A stretch of DNA of 47,909 nt from JAJZQZ01 sp963790415. Its GTDB lineage: Bacteria > Actinomycetota > Thermoleophilia > RBG-16-64-13. The stretch covers positions 1 to 47,909 of the forward strand of contig CAWBOK010000010.1 of assembly GCA_963790415.1 (NCBI GenBank), given 5' to 3'. The position numbers were made by a program, and so were the translations under genes. Each line of letters begins with the position of its first letter. Positions within the stretch are counted from its first letter, which is position 1. The notes under the pieces are model-generated. The model was not told where the DNA came from. It worked only from the letters and a program-made list of their open reading frames with translations, and did not search any database. Positions 38,457-47,402 of the stretch are shown here, in pieces.

Positions 38457-39751
38457 TCGGGCGAGTCGGACAGAATCTCCGCGAGGACTTTCGCCGCGCG
38501 GGACGCGAGAGCACGGTCCGGTGGGTGGCGTTCGGCTGCGCAGCGCTCGTGCTGTTGGGGGCTGCCCTCGGCGCCCTTCCGCACGGCCGCGTTCTGCGCG
38601 TTGCGACGGCCCGGGCCGTGAGTCAGACCCAGTTGTCGCAAGAGTTACAGGCCAACGCCGCGCGCCTGCAGAAAGCTCGGGAGGCCATCCAGCGGGCTGA
38701 GGCCCTCCGGAAAGCGGCGTTGGGCGACATCAACGCACTCGATGTGCGCATCGACGGTCTGGAGGGTGAACTGGCCAAAGTCACCGCCCAGCGTGACTCC
38801 GTGGCCGCCAAGCTGGCCAAGACGAAGGACGAGTTGGCCGGTGTCGTCGGTGAACTCGACGACACTAAGGCTCAGCTTGCACAGGCTGAGAAGGATCTGC
38901 TGAAAGCGGAGGCCGCCCGTGACGCTCGCGCGGTCAGCATGTACAAGTCGGGGCGGTTGGGCTACCTCGAGGTCCTCCTCAACTCACACCGTCTGTCGGA
39001 GTTGGTCACCCGCATGCACCTGCTCTCTCTGGTCGTGGAGCAGGACAGTCGCGTCGTTCAGGAGGTCGACTCCCAGCGCGCACGGGTGACGGCACAGAAG
39101 GCGGCGCTGGAGGACCGGCGGGTCGCGGTTGCCGCCGTGGAGAAGCGGCAGGCGGGCCAGAAGTCCGAGATCGACGCTCTGGTGCGCACACGCACGAGCG
39201 GGCTGGCCAAGCTCGACGCCGCCCTCGAGGACAAGCAGATCGTGCTGGCCAAGGCCGAGAAGGACAAGGCGTCGTGGGAGAAGAAGGAAGACTCGCTACT
39301 CGCCGAGTCCAAGAGCCTGGCTTCGGACCTGCGCGCCCTGGGCGGAGGGGGAGGCACGGTCGTCGGCACGGGACAGTTCGTCTGGCCCGTCAACGGCCGC
39401 GTCTCGTCGCCGTTCGGCTATCGCATCCATCCCATCTTCCACGTGCGCAAGATGCATACCGGCATCGACTTGTCGGCTGGGATGGGCACAACCATCAAAG
39501 CCGCCGATAGCGGCACGGTCATACAGGCCGGCTGGCGTGGCGGCTACGGCAAATGCGTGGTCATCTCTCACGGCAACGGGGTGGCCACGTTGTATGCGCA
39601 TCAATCGGTCATCTCGGTCTCTGTCGGCGATACGGTGGAGCGCGGCCGGGCGATCGGCAAAGTAGGCAGTACCGGATACTCCACCGGGGCCCATCTACAC
39701 TTCGAAGTGAGGGTCAACGGGAGCCCCGTCGACCCCATGAGGTATCTCTAG
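38453..39751 (+). CDS. M23 family peptidase / EnvC-like murein hydrolase (activator)
   Basis: A 432-residue exported protein: an N-terminal membrane anchor or signal (WVAFGCAALVLLGAALGAL), a long Ala/Lys/Glu-rich coiled coil over residues ~60–290, and a C-terminal LytM/M23 domain (FGYRIHPIFHVRKMHTGIDL, HGNGVATLYAH, GAHLHFEV). The zinc ligands of an active peptidase appear intact (HTGID, HLHFE), so it may cut peptidoglycan itself, unlike the degenerate E. coli EnvC. GTG 38453 overlaps the ftsX stop (GTGA), pointing to FtsEX-controlled activity at division. Confidence 0.92.
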   Translation: MIGRVGQNLREDFRRAGRESTVRWVAFGCAALVLLGAALGALPHGRVLRVATARAVSQTQLSQELQANAARLQKAREAIQRAEALRKAALGDINALDVRIDGLEGELAKVTAQRDSVAAKLAKTKDELAGVVGELDDTKAQLAQAEKDLLKAEAARDARAVSMYKSGRLGYLEVLLNSHRLSELVTRMHLLSLVVEQDSRVVQEVDSQRARVTAQKAALEDRRVAVAAVEKRQAGQKSEIDALVRTRTSGLAKLDAALEDKQIVLAKAEKDKASWEKKEDSLLAESKSLASDLRALGGGGGTVVGTGQFVWPVNGRVSSPFGYRIHPIFHVRKMHTGIDLSAGMGTTIKAADSGTVIQAGWRGGYGKCVVISHGNGVATLYAHQSVISVSVGDTVERGRAIGKVGSTGYSTGAHLHFEVRVNGSPVDPMRYL

Positions 39752-39754
39752 GAC

Positions 39755-41077
39755 ATGAACCGTTCCATGCGCACTGTCATCCTGTCGCTGGTAGTGGTGG
39801 CCCTTGGTGTCGCCATCCTCGCGGGGGGTCTGTTCATCGGGTCGCACGCGGGCTTCAGCAACTCACTGCGCGCCGCGTTGCCCTCGTATGTGGGGGATGC
39901 CGTCCTCGGAAGCGAAGTCACCTTCCCCGTGCAGGATGAGGTGCTCGACAAGCTGGAGAGCACCTACTACAAGAAGGTGCGCCCGGCAACGTTGCAGGAT
40001 GATGCCGTCCGGGGCCTTCTCCAGGGTCTTGACGACCCCTACACTCACTATCTGGATCCGAAGGAGTACACCGACAACCAGGAGCGTATGAGCGGGTTGT
40101 ACTCCGGGGTGGGCATGACGGTCGAGGCGCGCGGCGATTTCGTCACCGTGGTGTCGACGTTCAAGGGATCGCCTGCCGCCGGTGCTGGACTCGTGCCGGG
40201 GGATGTGATCATTGGCGTGGACGGCACCGACACCAAAGGCCTCACCTTGAACCAGGTGGTCTCGCGGATCAAAGGTAAGGAAGGCACCTCGGTCAAGATC
40301 ACGGTGTACCACATGCCCGTGGGCAGCGACGGGCCCGTTGCCAACGCTGCGGGCGTCTTCCAGATGCCCCAAGGGGGCACGGTCCAGGAGGTCACGCTGG
40401 TTCGTAAATCCATCGACGTGCCCGTGGTCGAGACCGAGATCCTGCAGTCGGGTGGGAAGAAGGTGGCCCACATCTCGCTCAGCACCTTTACCCAAGACTC
40501 CTCCGTCAAGCTGAAGCAGGCGGTGGAAAGGGCGCTGCGCGACGATAAGGTCGACGCTATTGCCCTCGACCTCCGCAGGAACGGTGGCGGCTTCTTGGAT
40601 GAGGGGATCGGGGTGGCGAGTATCTTCATCCCGAAGGGGACGATCGTGAGCACGAAGGGGCTGCACTCCCCCGAGCAGGTGTTCACGGCCCAAGGCGGGG
40701 CCATCGACGGCTCCGTGCCTGTGTACGTCATGATCGACGAGTTCTCGGCCAGCGCGTCGGAGATCGTGTCCGGGGCGCTGAAGGACACGAAGCGCGGCAC
40801 CTTGGTCGGCGAGACCACGTTCGGTAAGGGCCTGGTGCAGACGGTGGAACCGCTCAGCAACGGCGGTGCTCTCGTCGCCACGACGGCGGTCTACCTCACG
40901 CCGGCGGGCACCGACATCAACAAGAAGGGCATCAAGCCCGACGTGGTGGCTCCCGACAAGGCCGACACGCCCAACGTGGACGAGACCATGCAGAAGGTCC
41001 TGGAGCTTGTGCAGGATGACGCATGCGCCGAGTGCACGGGCGGGCGAATGGGCGGGCCGGCCGCCGCGCGCCGGTGA
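39755..41077 (+). CDS. C-terminal processing peptidase (S41 family, CtpA-like)
   Basis: A 440-residue secreted serine protease with an N-terminal membrane anchor (ILSLVVVALGVAILAGGLFIG), a PDZ domain (GSPAAGAGLVPGDVIIGVDG), and the S41 catalytic region with Ser in DEFSASASEIVSGAL and Lys in GETTFGKGLVQ. It sits three bases after the M23 gene, so envelope hydrolysis and protein turnover may be linked. The extreme C-terminus is Cys/Gly-rich and not conserved. Confidence 0.94.
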   Translation: MNRSMRTVILSLVVVALGVAILAGGLFIGSHAGFSNSLRAALPSYVGDAVLGSEVTFPVQDEVLDKLESTYYKKVRPATLQDDAVRGLLQGLDDPYTHYLDPKEYTDNQERMSGLYSGVGMTVEARGDFVTVVSTFKGSPAAGAGLVPGDVIIGVDGTDTKGLTLNQVVSRIKGKEGTSVKITVYHMPVGSDGPVANAAGVFQMPQGGTVQEVTLVRKSIDVPVVETEILQSGGKKVAHISLSTFTQDSSVKLKQAVERALRDDKVDAIALDLRRNGGGFLDEGIGVASIFIPKGTIVSTKGLHSPEQVFTAQGGAIDGSVPVYVMIDEFSASASEIVSGALKDTKRGTLVGETTFGKGLVQTVEPLSNGGALVATTAVYLTPAGTDINKKGIKPDVVAPDKADTPNVDETMQKVLELVQDDACAECTGGRMGGPAAARR

Positions 41078-41886
41078 TGCCGCCGCGGTTCTTCGTCGAC
41101 GCGACGCTCCTCGGTCTACCGGTTCCCACAGCCGATCTTCAGACGGCATCCGCGGCTCTGGTGGGCGTTGAGGTCTCGTTGTCGGCCGGTGACGCCCATC
41201 ACGCCCGGCGCGTGTTGCGGGCGCGTCCGGGAGACGAGTGCGAGCTGGTGCTCGAGCCCTTGGGCGTGCTGCTTCGAGGGACGTTCGCCGGGGTCGGTGA
41301 CAAGGTGGTGGTGCGCATAGAGGACGTCTATCCGCCGTCAGCGGAGAGTCGCGCGGAGGTGGCTCTGGTGCAGGCACTACCCGATCCCCGGAAGGTCGAC
41401 GAGATCGTGGAGAAGGGTACCGAGGTGGGAACGGACCTCTTCCTCATCGTTCCCGCGGCCGCCTCCCCCCCGGTGCCGATCGACCGGCTCGTCGAGCGCG
41501 CGACACGCTGGCGGCGCATCGCACGGGAAGCCGCCAGGCAGAGCCGTAGGTTGTCCATCCCGGTCGTGGAGGTGGCGCCGTCGTTTGCCGGTGCGCGCGC
41601 GTATCTGGATGCAGCTGGTTGGGCCTGTATCGTGTTGGATCCAGGGACCGGGCGCCCCTTCAGGATCGCCGCTGAGAACGTCGCGCGGACGTCGAAACCG
41701 GCGCGCGTCGCCTTGTGGGTGGGTCCAGAGAGCGGCTGGTCGGCGGCCGAGCGGGCGTGGTTCGATCGGGAGAGGTTGCCGGTGGTCGCGCTCGGTCGGG
41801 AGGTGCTCCGCACCGAGACGGCCGGGCCGGTCGGGGCGGCCGTCTGCCGCTATATTCTGGGGGATTGGGAGTATACTCACAGGTGA
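41077..41886 (+). CDS. rsmE: 16S rRNA (uracil1498-N3)-methyltransferase RsmE
   Basis: A 269-residue SPOUT methyltransferase that modifies U1498 of 16S rRNA. The N-terminal PUA-like domain includes DAHHARRVLRARPGDECEL, and the SAM-binding knot has LWVGPESGWSAAE and LGREVLRTETAGPVGAA. The usual GPEGG is GPESG here, a small deviation. GTG 41074 or ATG 41077 overlaps the ctpA stop. It overlaps the HIT gene by one base. Confidence 0.93.
   Translation: MPPRFFVDATLLGLPVPTADLQTASAALVGVEVSLSAGDAHHARRVLRARPGDECELVLEPLGVLLRGTFAGVGDKVVVRIEDVYPPSAESRAEVALVQALPDPRKVDEIVEKGTEVGTDLFLIVPAAASPPVPIDRLVERATRWRRIAREAARQSRRLSIPVVEVAPSFAGARAYLDAAGWACIVLDPGTGRPFRIAAENVARTSKPARVALWVGPESGWSAAERAWFDRERLPVVALGREVLRTETAGPVGAAVCRYILGDWEYTHR
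41849..41878 (+). promoter_or_regulatory. Putative promoter elements before the HIT gene
   Basis: GCTATATT (41849–41856) fits the -10 motif seen at other promoters in this window and lies 30 bp before the HIT start. Fifteen bases on, GAGTATACTC (41869–41878) is a perfect 10-bp palindrome containing TATACT. Both lie inside the end of rsmE, so they may be coincidental. Confidence 0.3.
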
Positions 41887-42230
41887 TGATGGACTGCATC
41901 TTCTGCAAGATTATCGCGGGTGACATACCCGGTGAACGGGTGTACGAGGACGACGGATTCGTCGCCATCCACGATATCCACCCCAAGTCGGCTATCCACG
42001 TGCTGGTCATGCCCCGTGAGCACCTGCGTTCCCTGGACGACCTCCCGGGTTGGCATGACGAAGGTACGGGCCGGCGTCTGCTGGAGTTCGTCGTGCGGGT
42101 GGCCGACGTGTTGGGCATCCGCGAGTCCGGCTACCGCGTCATCACCAATGTGGGTCCCGACGCCGGCCAGGAGGTCGATCACCTGCATCTGCACGTCATG
42201 GGCGGCGAGACGCTCGGCGACTTCCAGTGA
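41886..42230 (+). CDS. HIT family nucleotide-binding protein
   Basis: A 114-residue histidine-triad protein of the HINT branch, which hydrolyses AMP conjugates such as adenosine phosphoramidates. The N-terminus CIFCKIIAGDIPGERVYED and the catalytic triad in EVDHLHLHVMGG are complete. Three candidate starts (GTG 41883, ATG 41886, ATG 41889) are adjacent. The stop overlaps the yqeY GTG. Confidence 0.96.
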   Translation: MMDCIFCKIIAGDIPGERVYEDDGFVAIHDIHPKSAIHVLVMPREHLRSLDDLPGWHDEGTGRRLLEFVVRVADVLGIRESGYRVITNVGPDAGQEVDHLHLHVMGGETLGDFQ

Positions 42231-42673
42231 GTATCGTCGAAGATCTGCAGGCGCGTATCGTGGTGGCGCTCAAAGCCGGGCGAAAGGACGAGGTCCAGGC
42301 CCTACGGTTCTTGCTCTCCGAGTTGCAGCGGGTGGAGAAGGACAGCGGGAAGGCGCTCGACGATGACGCGGAGATCAAGGTGCTCCGCAAGGCGCGCAAG
42401 AGTCGGCTCGAAGCGGCTGAGGCGTTCCGCAACGGAGGTCGAGTCGAACTCGCGGCGAAAGAAGACACCGAGGCGGCGCTCATCGCCGAGCTCCTCCCGA
42501 AGGAACTCGATCAGCAGGCTCTTTCGGCCTTGGTCGACCAGGCCATCGCGGATGCCGGAGCCTCCTCACCGAAGGACATGGGCGCGGTGATGGCTCTGAT
42601 CAAGCAGCGGGCAGGAGCCAACGTCGACGGCAGGACAGCCTCCCGTCTGGTACAGGAGCGCCTCGCTCAGTGA
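42227..42673 (+). CDS. yqeY: GatB/YqeY domain protein
   Basis: A 148-residue helical protein with the YqeY domain, also found at the tail of GatB, suggesting tRNA binding; no enzymatic role is established. Conserved pieces include RFLLSELQRVEKDSGKAL, the central charged helices, and the C-terminal SPKDMGAVMALIKQRAGANV with GRTASRLVQERL. GTG 42227 overlaps the HIT stop. Confidence 0.93.
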   Translation: MSIVEDLQARIVVALKAGRKDEVQALRFLLSELQRVEKDSGKALDDDAEIKVLRKARKSRLEAAEAFRNGGRVELAAKEDTEAALIAELLPKELDQQALSALVDQAIADAGASSPKDMGAVMALIKQRAGANVDGRTASRLVQERLAQ

Positions 42674-42734
42674 CCTCAGGCATCATGAGGCTGCGCATCA
42701 CAGGCGGCGCGTTTGAACGGAGCGGCAGGGCGGC

Positions 42735-43775
42735 GTGACCAAGAAAGTACTCGACCTCGACAACGATCTCGCGGCGCTCTTGGTGGGCGAGCACGATGCC
42801 AACCTGAAGACCCTCGAGCACCTGCTCGATTGCGACATCTCCCTTCGTGGCAACCAACTCACTCTCGAAGGCCCCCGCGCCGAAGTGGAGAGGGTGCAGA
42901 GTCTGGTCGAAGACCTGCTCTCCCTGGTTGGCTCCGGTCATCCGTTGGACAAGGCCACGGTGGAATTGGCCGCGGCGATGACGTTGCGGGGCGACGGCAA
43001 GACCCCTCGTTTGGAGAGCATCGTGGGAGACGTCATCCTCGAGCACCGCGGGCGGCGGATCGCGCCTAAGACCGTCAATCAGAAGGCGTATGTCGACGCC
43101 ATCCGAGGCAACACGATCACCTTCGGCATCGGACCCGCGGGTACGGGCAAGACCTATCTGGGCATGGCGATGGCCGCTTCGTCGCTGCTGTCGGGTGACG
43201 TGGCGCGCATCATCCTCACCAGACCGGCCGTGGAGGCGGGAGAGAAGCTGGGCTTCCTGCCGGGCGGCCTGATGGAGAAGGTCGATCCCTATCTACGCCC
43301 GCTCTTCGACGCGCTCTACGACATGATGGACCCCGACTCCCTGGCGCAGCATCTGGAGAAGGGGTCCATCGAGGTCGCACCTCTGGCGTACATGCGCGGA
43401 CGCACGTTGAATGACGCATTCATCATTCTTGACGAGGCGCAGAACACCTCGCCGGAGCAGATGAAGATGTTCCTGACCCGGCTGGGATTCGGTTCGCGGA
43501 TGGTCGTCACGGGCGACATCACCCAGATCGATCTTCCCAAAGGACAGTACTCAGGGTTGGGGACCGTTCGCGAGATCCTCACCGGAATCAAAGATATCGC
43601 CTTCGTCACGTTCGACAGCCAGGACGTGGTGCGTCACAAGTTGGTGCAGGATATCGTCTCCGCCTACAAGGTGTACGTCGATCGGCAGACTGAGGAGCGT
43701 GCAGGCAGGAAGTCAGGGTCCGCGGGCCGAAGCGGACCCGAGGTTCAGTGGCGCCGGGGAGTGGATCGGCCGTGA
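42735..43775 (+). CDS. PhoH family ATPase
   Basis: A 346-residue PhoH-like protein of the kind found upstream of ybeY, thought to act in RNA metabolism. A small KH-like N-terminal domain precedes the ATPase with P-loop GPAGTGKT (near residue 133), RPAVEAGEKLGFLPGG, Walker B FIILDEAQNTSPEQMKMFL and VTGDITQIDLP. The start is GTG 42735. The C-terminal ~25 residues are Gly/Arg-rich. The stop overlaps the GTG of the next gene. Confidence 0.95.
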   Translation: MTKKVLDLDNDLAALLVGEHDANLKTLEHLLDCDISLRGNQLTLEGPRAEVERVQSLVEDLLSLVGSGHPLDKATVELAAAMTLRGDGKTPRLESIVGDVILEHRGRRIAPKTVNQKAYVDAIRGNTITFGIGPAGTGKTYLGMAMAASSLLSGDVARIILTRPAVEAGEKLGFLPGGLMEKVDPYLRPLFDALYDMMDPDSLAQHLEKGSIEVAPLAYMRGRTLNDAFIILDEAQNTSPEQMKMFLTRLGFGSRMVVTGDITQIDLPKGQYSGLGTVREILTGIKDIAFVTFDSQDVVRHKLVQDIVSAYKVYVDRQTEERAGRKSGSAGRSGPEVQWRRGVDRP

Positions 43776-46204
43776 CTCCTTCAGGTTCCGGGGCAAAATA
43801 CCGTATCGCGGGAGAGCATGGCTACCGGGTGGTCATGAACGAGCGGTTGAGCGGGTTCCGCGAATGGCTCGAGCGTCGGGACCACCGTCGGTTCGGCATG
43901 GTCATGCTTGCCATACTCGCGGTTGGGATGACCCTTGTCGTGTCGTCGAAGTACCTGCCCAGCCGGTATGCGTATCAGGTGGGCGATGTCGCCTCGGGAC
44001 CGATCGCGGCCGATCGGACGATCTCGTTCGAGGACACGGCTTCCACGGAAACATTGCGCAACCAGGTCGCCGCCCTGACCGAGCCGGTGCGTCGCTCGGA
44101 TCCGACCGCGTTGCCATCGGCGATCGGCGATGTCGCTGTGTTTATGGATGACATCGCGGCGGCGCGTGCTCAGATGGATGGCGCCGGGTCGACCACGGGG
44201 TCGTCGGCTGAGCTATCGCAAGGTGAAGCGCTGGCTTTGGTGCGAGAACGCGCGCCGCCCGGTATCAGTGACGCCACGTTATCCTATCTGCTCACGGCGC
44301 CCGCCACGGCTCTCGAGCAGCTGCGGGCGGAAGCCCGGAGTGCGTTCAACATCATCTATGCCGGCAATGTGCCTGACACCGGCCTCGAGGCGGCCAAAGA
44401 GAGGCTGCGGGGCTTGGCCTCTGGGACGGATGGTTCGGCGCAGTTCCGCGACGCCGTCTACGAGGTCACGAGCAGCTACGTGCGCCCGAACCAGGTGTTC
44501 GACGCCGCTCAGACCCGGGCCCGGCGCGACCAGGCCATGGCCGACGTGGCGCCGGTGGTCGTGACGTTGTTCAAGGGCGAGCAGGTGGTCGGGGCGGAGG
44601 AGAAGATCACCCCCGAGGTGATGCTTCGCCTGGAGGCACTGGGCCTGACCGACAGCAGGCCGAGCTGGGAGATCTGGCTCGGTATCCTGTTCGTGGTGAC
44701 CCTGCAGCTGGTCGTGATCGTGGGGGTGGTGTCGCGCAGCCAGCCTGCGTTGCTGCTGGACAACACCATCATGCTTGCCATGACCACCCTCATCCTGTTC
44801 TTCGTGGTGCTCGCCCGCCTATTGGTCATCCCCCCGCTCTCGCCGTACGTCGTGCCGCTTGCGGCACTGGCCATGCTGACCTCGATCCTGACGAGGCCCC
44901 GGACGGCTCTTCTCCTCGTCTCCATGTTGGCGATCGATGTCGGTCTTCTGGCGGGATTCGACTTCTTCGTGACGATGGTGGTCCTCCTGACGGCGGTCTT
45001 CTCGTTGTACTCGGTATCCCGCCTGGCGCAACGTACCGATCTGCTCACGGCGGGCATGCTTGTGATGGTGGTGGCGGGGGCCGCCGTGTTCGCGAGCGAG
45101 CTCCTACAGGAGGCCACCATCGTGTCGGCCTTCGAGAGCAGCTTGTGGGGAGTCGCGAACGGCCTGTTGAGCTTGGTGCTCACGCTGAGCCTTCTGCTCG
45201 TGTACGAGACGGTCTTCAACTTCACCACTCCGCTGCGATTGCTGGAGTTGACCAGTGTGACGCACCCCCTGCTTCGTCGCCTCGCGGAGGTGGCGCCCGG
45301 GACGTTCAACCACAGCTTCCTCATGGGGAATCTTGCTGAGGCCGCAGCAAAGGCCATCGATGCCGATCCGCTGCTTGCGCGGGTAGGCGCCTACTATCAC
45401 GATATCGGCAAGATCATGCGGCCCGAATACTTCGTAGAGAACCAGCTGCACGTGACGAACCCCCACGACAAGCTGACGCCCAACCTGTCGAAGCTGGCCA
45501 TCACAGCCCACGTGCGCGACGGCAAGGCGCTTGCCCGGGCCTATGGTCTGCCCCGGCCCATCATCGATATCATCGAGCAGCACCACGGTACGTCGGTGCT
45601 GTCGTTCTTCTACCACAAGGCGAAGGAGGCCTCCACAGTAGAGGTCGCCGAGGAAGCCTACCGCTACGATGGCAAGAAGCCCACCTCGCCCGAAGCCGCC
45701 ATCATCATGCTTGCGGACAGCGTCGAAGCGGCGGCGAAGGCAATGAAGAATCCGACCGTCAAGAAGATGCAGGATCTTATCCGCGACATCTTCAAGCAGA
45801 AGATGGACGACGCCCAGTTGGACGATGCGCAGCTCACTTTGGGCGATCTTCACAAGATACGTGACGTCTTCGAGAACGGGTTGCGGGGGCTTGCCGGTCA
45901 TCGCATCGCGTATCCCAAAGAGAACAACCACGCCAAAGAGGACAATCACGCCGAACGGAACCATGAGCACCGAGTCCCTCGCGCGGCGGCCGCCGGTGGG
46001 GCGACGACGGGTGCCTCGACCGCCACGGGGGTACCTCGTGCGCGGAAGCCGCGGTTGCACAGCCTTCCCGCCGCGGCTCCCGTCGCGCCTGCGATGGGCG
46101 GGCCCGCTCGGAATGGAGCGGTCATGACGGAGACCGCGGATGCCGCGGAGGCCACGGAGGCTGCGGAGGCCACGGAGGACGGCCGCCTACCCGCCGATGT
46201 CTGA
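43772..46204 (+). CDS. PgpH-type 7TM HD-domain phosphodiesterase (7TMR-HDED)
   Basis: An 810-residue membrane protein like PgpH/YqfF, which degrades cyclic di-AMP. Residues ~25–50 form a first helix, then a large extracellular domain (7TMR-HDED) follows, then seven helices (from WLGILFVVTLQLVVIVGVV), then a cytosolic HD domain: the first ligand His in NHSFLMGNL, HDIGK, and later histidines in TAHVRDG and EQHHGTSVLSFFYH. The last ~95 residues are low complexity: His/Asn repeats (KENNHAKEDNHA), Ala/Pro, then a repeated AEATEA tail from 18-bp DNA repeats. GTG 43772 overlaps the phoH stop; GTG 43748 and ATG 43835 are alternatives. Confidence 0.92.
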   Translation: MTPSGSGAKYRIAGEHGYRVVMNERLSGFREWLERRDHRRFGMVMLAILAVGMTLVVSSKYLPSRYAYQVGDVASGPIAADRTISFEDTASTETLRNQVAALTEPVRRSDPTALPSAIGDVAVFMDDIAAARAQMDGAGSTTGSSAELSQGEALALVRERAPPGISDATLSYLLTAPATALEQLRAEARSAFNIIYAGNVPDTGLEAAKERLRGLASGTDGSAQFRDAVYEVTSSYVRPNQVFDAAQTRARRDQAMADVAPVVVTLFKGEQVVGAEEKITPEVMLRLEALGLTDSRPSWEIWLGILFVVTLQLVVIVGVVSRSQPALLLDNTIMLAMTTLILFFVVLARLLVIPPLSPYVVPLAALAMLTSILTRPRTALLLVSMLAIDVGLLAGFDFFVTMVVLLTAVFSLYSVSRLAQRTDLLTAGMLVMVVAGAAVFASELLQEATIVSAFESSLWGVANGLLSLVLTLSLLLVYETVFNFTTPLRLLELTSVTHPLLRRLAEVAPGTFNHSFLMGNLAEAAAKAIDADPLLARVGAYYHDIGKIMRPEYFVENQLHVTNPHDKLTPNLSKLAITAHVRDGKALARAYGLPRPIIDIIEQHHGTSVLSFFYHKAKEASTVEVAEEAYRYDGKKPTSPEAAIIMLADSVEAAAKAMKNPTVKKMQDLIRDIFKQKMDDAQLDDAQLTLGDLHKIRDVFENGLRGLAGHRIAYPKENNHAKEDNHAERNHEHRVPRAAAAGGATTGASTATGVPRARKPRLHSLPAAAPVAPAMGGPARNGAVMTETADAAEATEAAEATEDGRLPADV
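46145..46179 (+). repeat. 18-bp tandem repeat in the 3' end of the PgpH-type gene
   Basis: GCGGAGGCCACGGAGGCT (46145–46162) is followed by a near-identical 17 bases (46163–46179). It encodes the acidic AEATEAAEATED tail and overlaps the ribosome-binding region of ybeY. Confidence 0.85.
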
Positions 46205-46674
46205 GGTGGAGGTGACCAACGAGACGCGGTACAGGTTCCGCGAGGAAGCGGTCGCTCAGGTCGTCGGCCGTGTTCTGGCCGCCGAGGACGCGGATGGAGT
46301 CGTGGCCGTGGCCTTCTTGGACGAGGAGGCGGTCGCCGAACTCAACGGTCGATATCGTGGACATGCCGAATCCACCGATGTGCTCTCGTTCCCCGCCGGG
46401 GATACGGAAGAAGCGGACTGGCCCGAACCGGACGGACTGGAAGACGCGTTTCTCGGCGACGTGGTGATCTGCCCCGCTGTGGCGGAGCGCAACGCGCTCG
46501 AAGATGAGATACCCCTGGCTGAGGAGATCCGGCGACTGCTGGTCCATGGCGGACTGCACCTCCTGGGCTACGACCACGTGGTCGATGACGGTGAGATGCG
46601 GGCCCGCGAAGACGGCTCTGCTCGAACAGATCGCAGAGCCCGAGGGTGGGCTGCTGGAGGAGGAGAGCCGGTGA
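46197..46674 (+). CDS. ybeY: Endoribonuclease YbeY, apparent frameshift near the 3' end
   Basis: YbeY is a zinc-dependent RNase needed for 16S rRNA maturation and ribosome quality control. The metal site HGGLHLLGYDH is complete, with STDVLSFPAGD and FLGDVVICP upstream. After EMRARE the frame changes: the +1 frame reads TALLEQIAEPEGGLLEEESR and stops with TGA at 46672–46674, giving ~158 residues. Skipping one base near 46611 therefore restores a normal end. Without it the frame runs into dgkA, a fusion I consider false. ATG 46197 overlaps the previous gene by 8 bp. The restored stop overlaps the dgkA GTG. Confidence 0.87.
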
Positions 46675-47392
46675 CCGAGGGGCGCCGCCCTTCCACCCTC
46701 CTCGAGAGCTTCAGTTACGCGTTTCAAGGGCTGGTGCACGTGTTTCGGCACCAGCGGAACATGCAGATCCACTTCATTCTCTCCTTCTTGGTCCTTCTGG
46801 CCAGCCTCTTCTTCCGCTTGAATCGCCTCGAACTGGTGGCCGTCTTCTTCGCGATTTCTCTCGTGCTGATAGCCGAGATGCTGAACACCGCTCTCGAGTC
46901 GGCCATCGACATGGTCACGAGTTCCTACGACCCGAAAGCCAAGATCGCCAAAGACGTGGCGGCGGGCGCGGTTCTGATCGCGGCCATCAACTCCCTGGTG
47001 GTGGCCTACTTCGTGTTCGCCGACAAGGCCGCGTCGGCGTCGGCGAACGTGCTGACGAAGGTGAGCGCGTCGCCGTCGCATCTCACCTTCGTCGCTCTGA
47101 TTCTGGTGATCCTCCTGGTGATCGTCCTCAAGGCCCGTAGCGGAAAGTGCGCGCGCTCTCGGGTGGGTTGCCCTCGGGTCACGCGGCGGTCGCCTTCGCC
47201 GGGTGGACGGCGGTGACGTTCATCGTCGGTGGAGAGCCATACGGTGTGCTCGTCAGCGTGCTGACGTTCTTCATGGCCGTGCTCACCGCGCAGAGTCGGG
47301 TGGAGGCGCATATCCACACGGCGCGGGAGGTGGTTCTGGGCGCCGTTCTGGGCATACTGGTGACGACTCTCGTCTTCCAACTCTGGTTCTGA
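46671..47392 (+). CDS. Fusion: diacylglycerol/undecaprenol kinase + PAP2 phosphatase domain; apparent frameshift
   Basis: Residues 1–125 are a DgkA-type kinase (FRHQRNMQIHFILS, EMLNTALESAIDMV, DPKAKIAKDVAAGAVLI), which phosphorylates undecaprenol or diacylglycerol. A PAP2 domain follows, but in another frame from 47147: LSGGLPSGHAAVAF and SRVEAHIHTAREVVLGAVLG, where Glu replaces the usual Asp of the third motif. One base appears to be missing near 47145 (GGAAAGTGCG); adding it gives ~240 residues. The pairing suggests control of the undecaprenol / undecaprenyl-phosphate pool. GTG 46671 overlaps the restored ybeY stop. Confidence 0.82.
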
Positions 47393-47402
47393 TGATGGAG
47401 GC

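Noticed and set aside
46197..47216. A single YbeY–DgkA fusion protein
   Set aside because: A natural YbeY end with a GTGA overlap to dgkA exists in the +1 frame; the continuous frame also loses the PAP2 domain.
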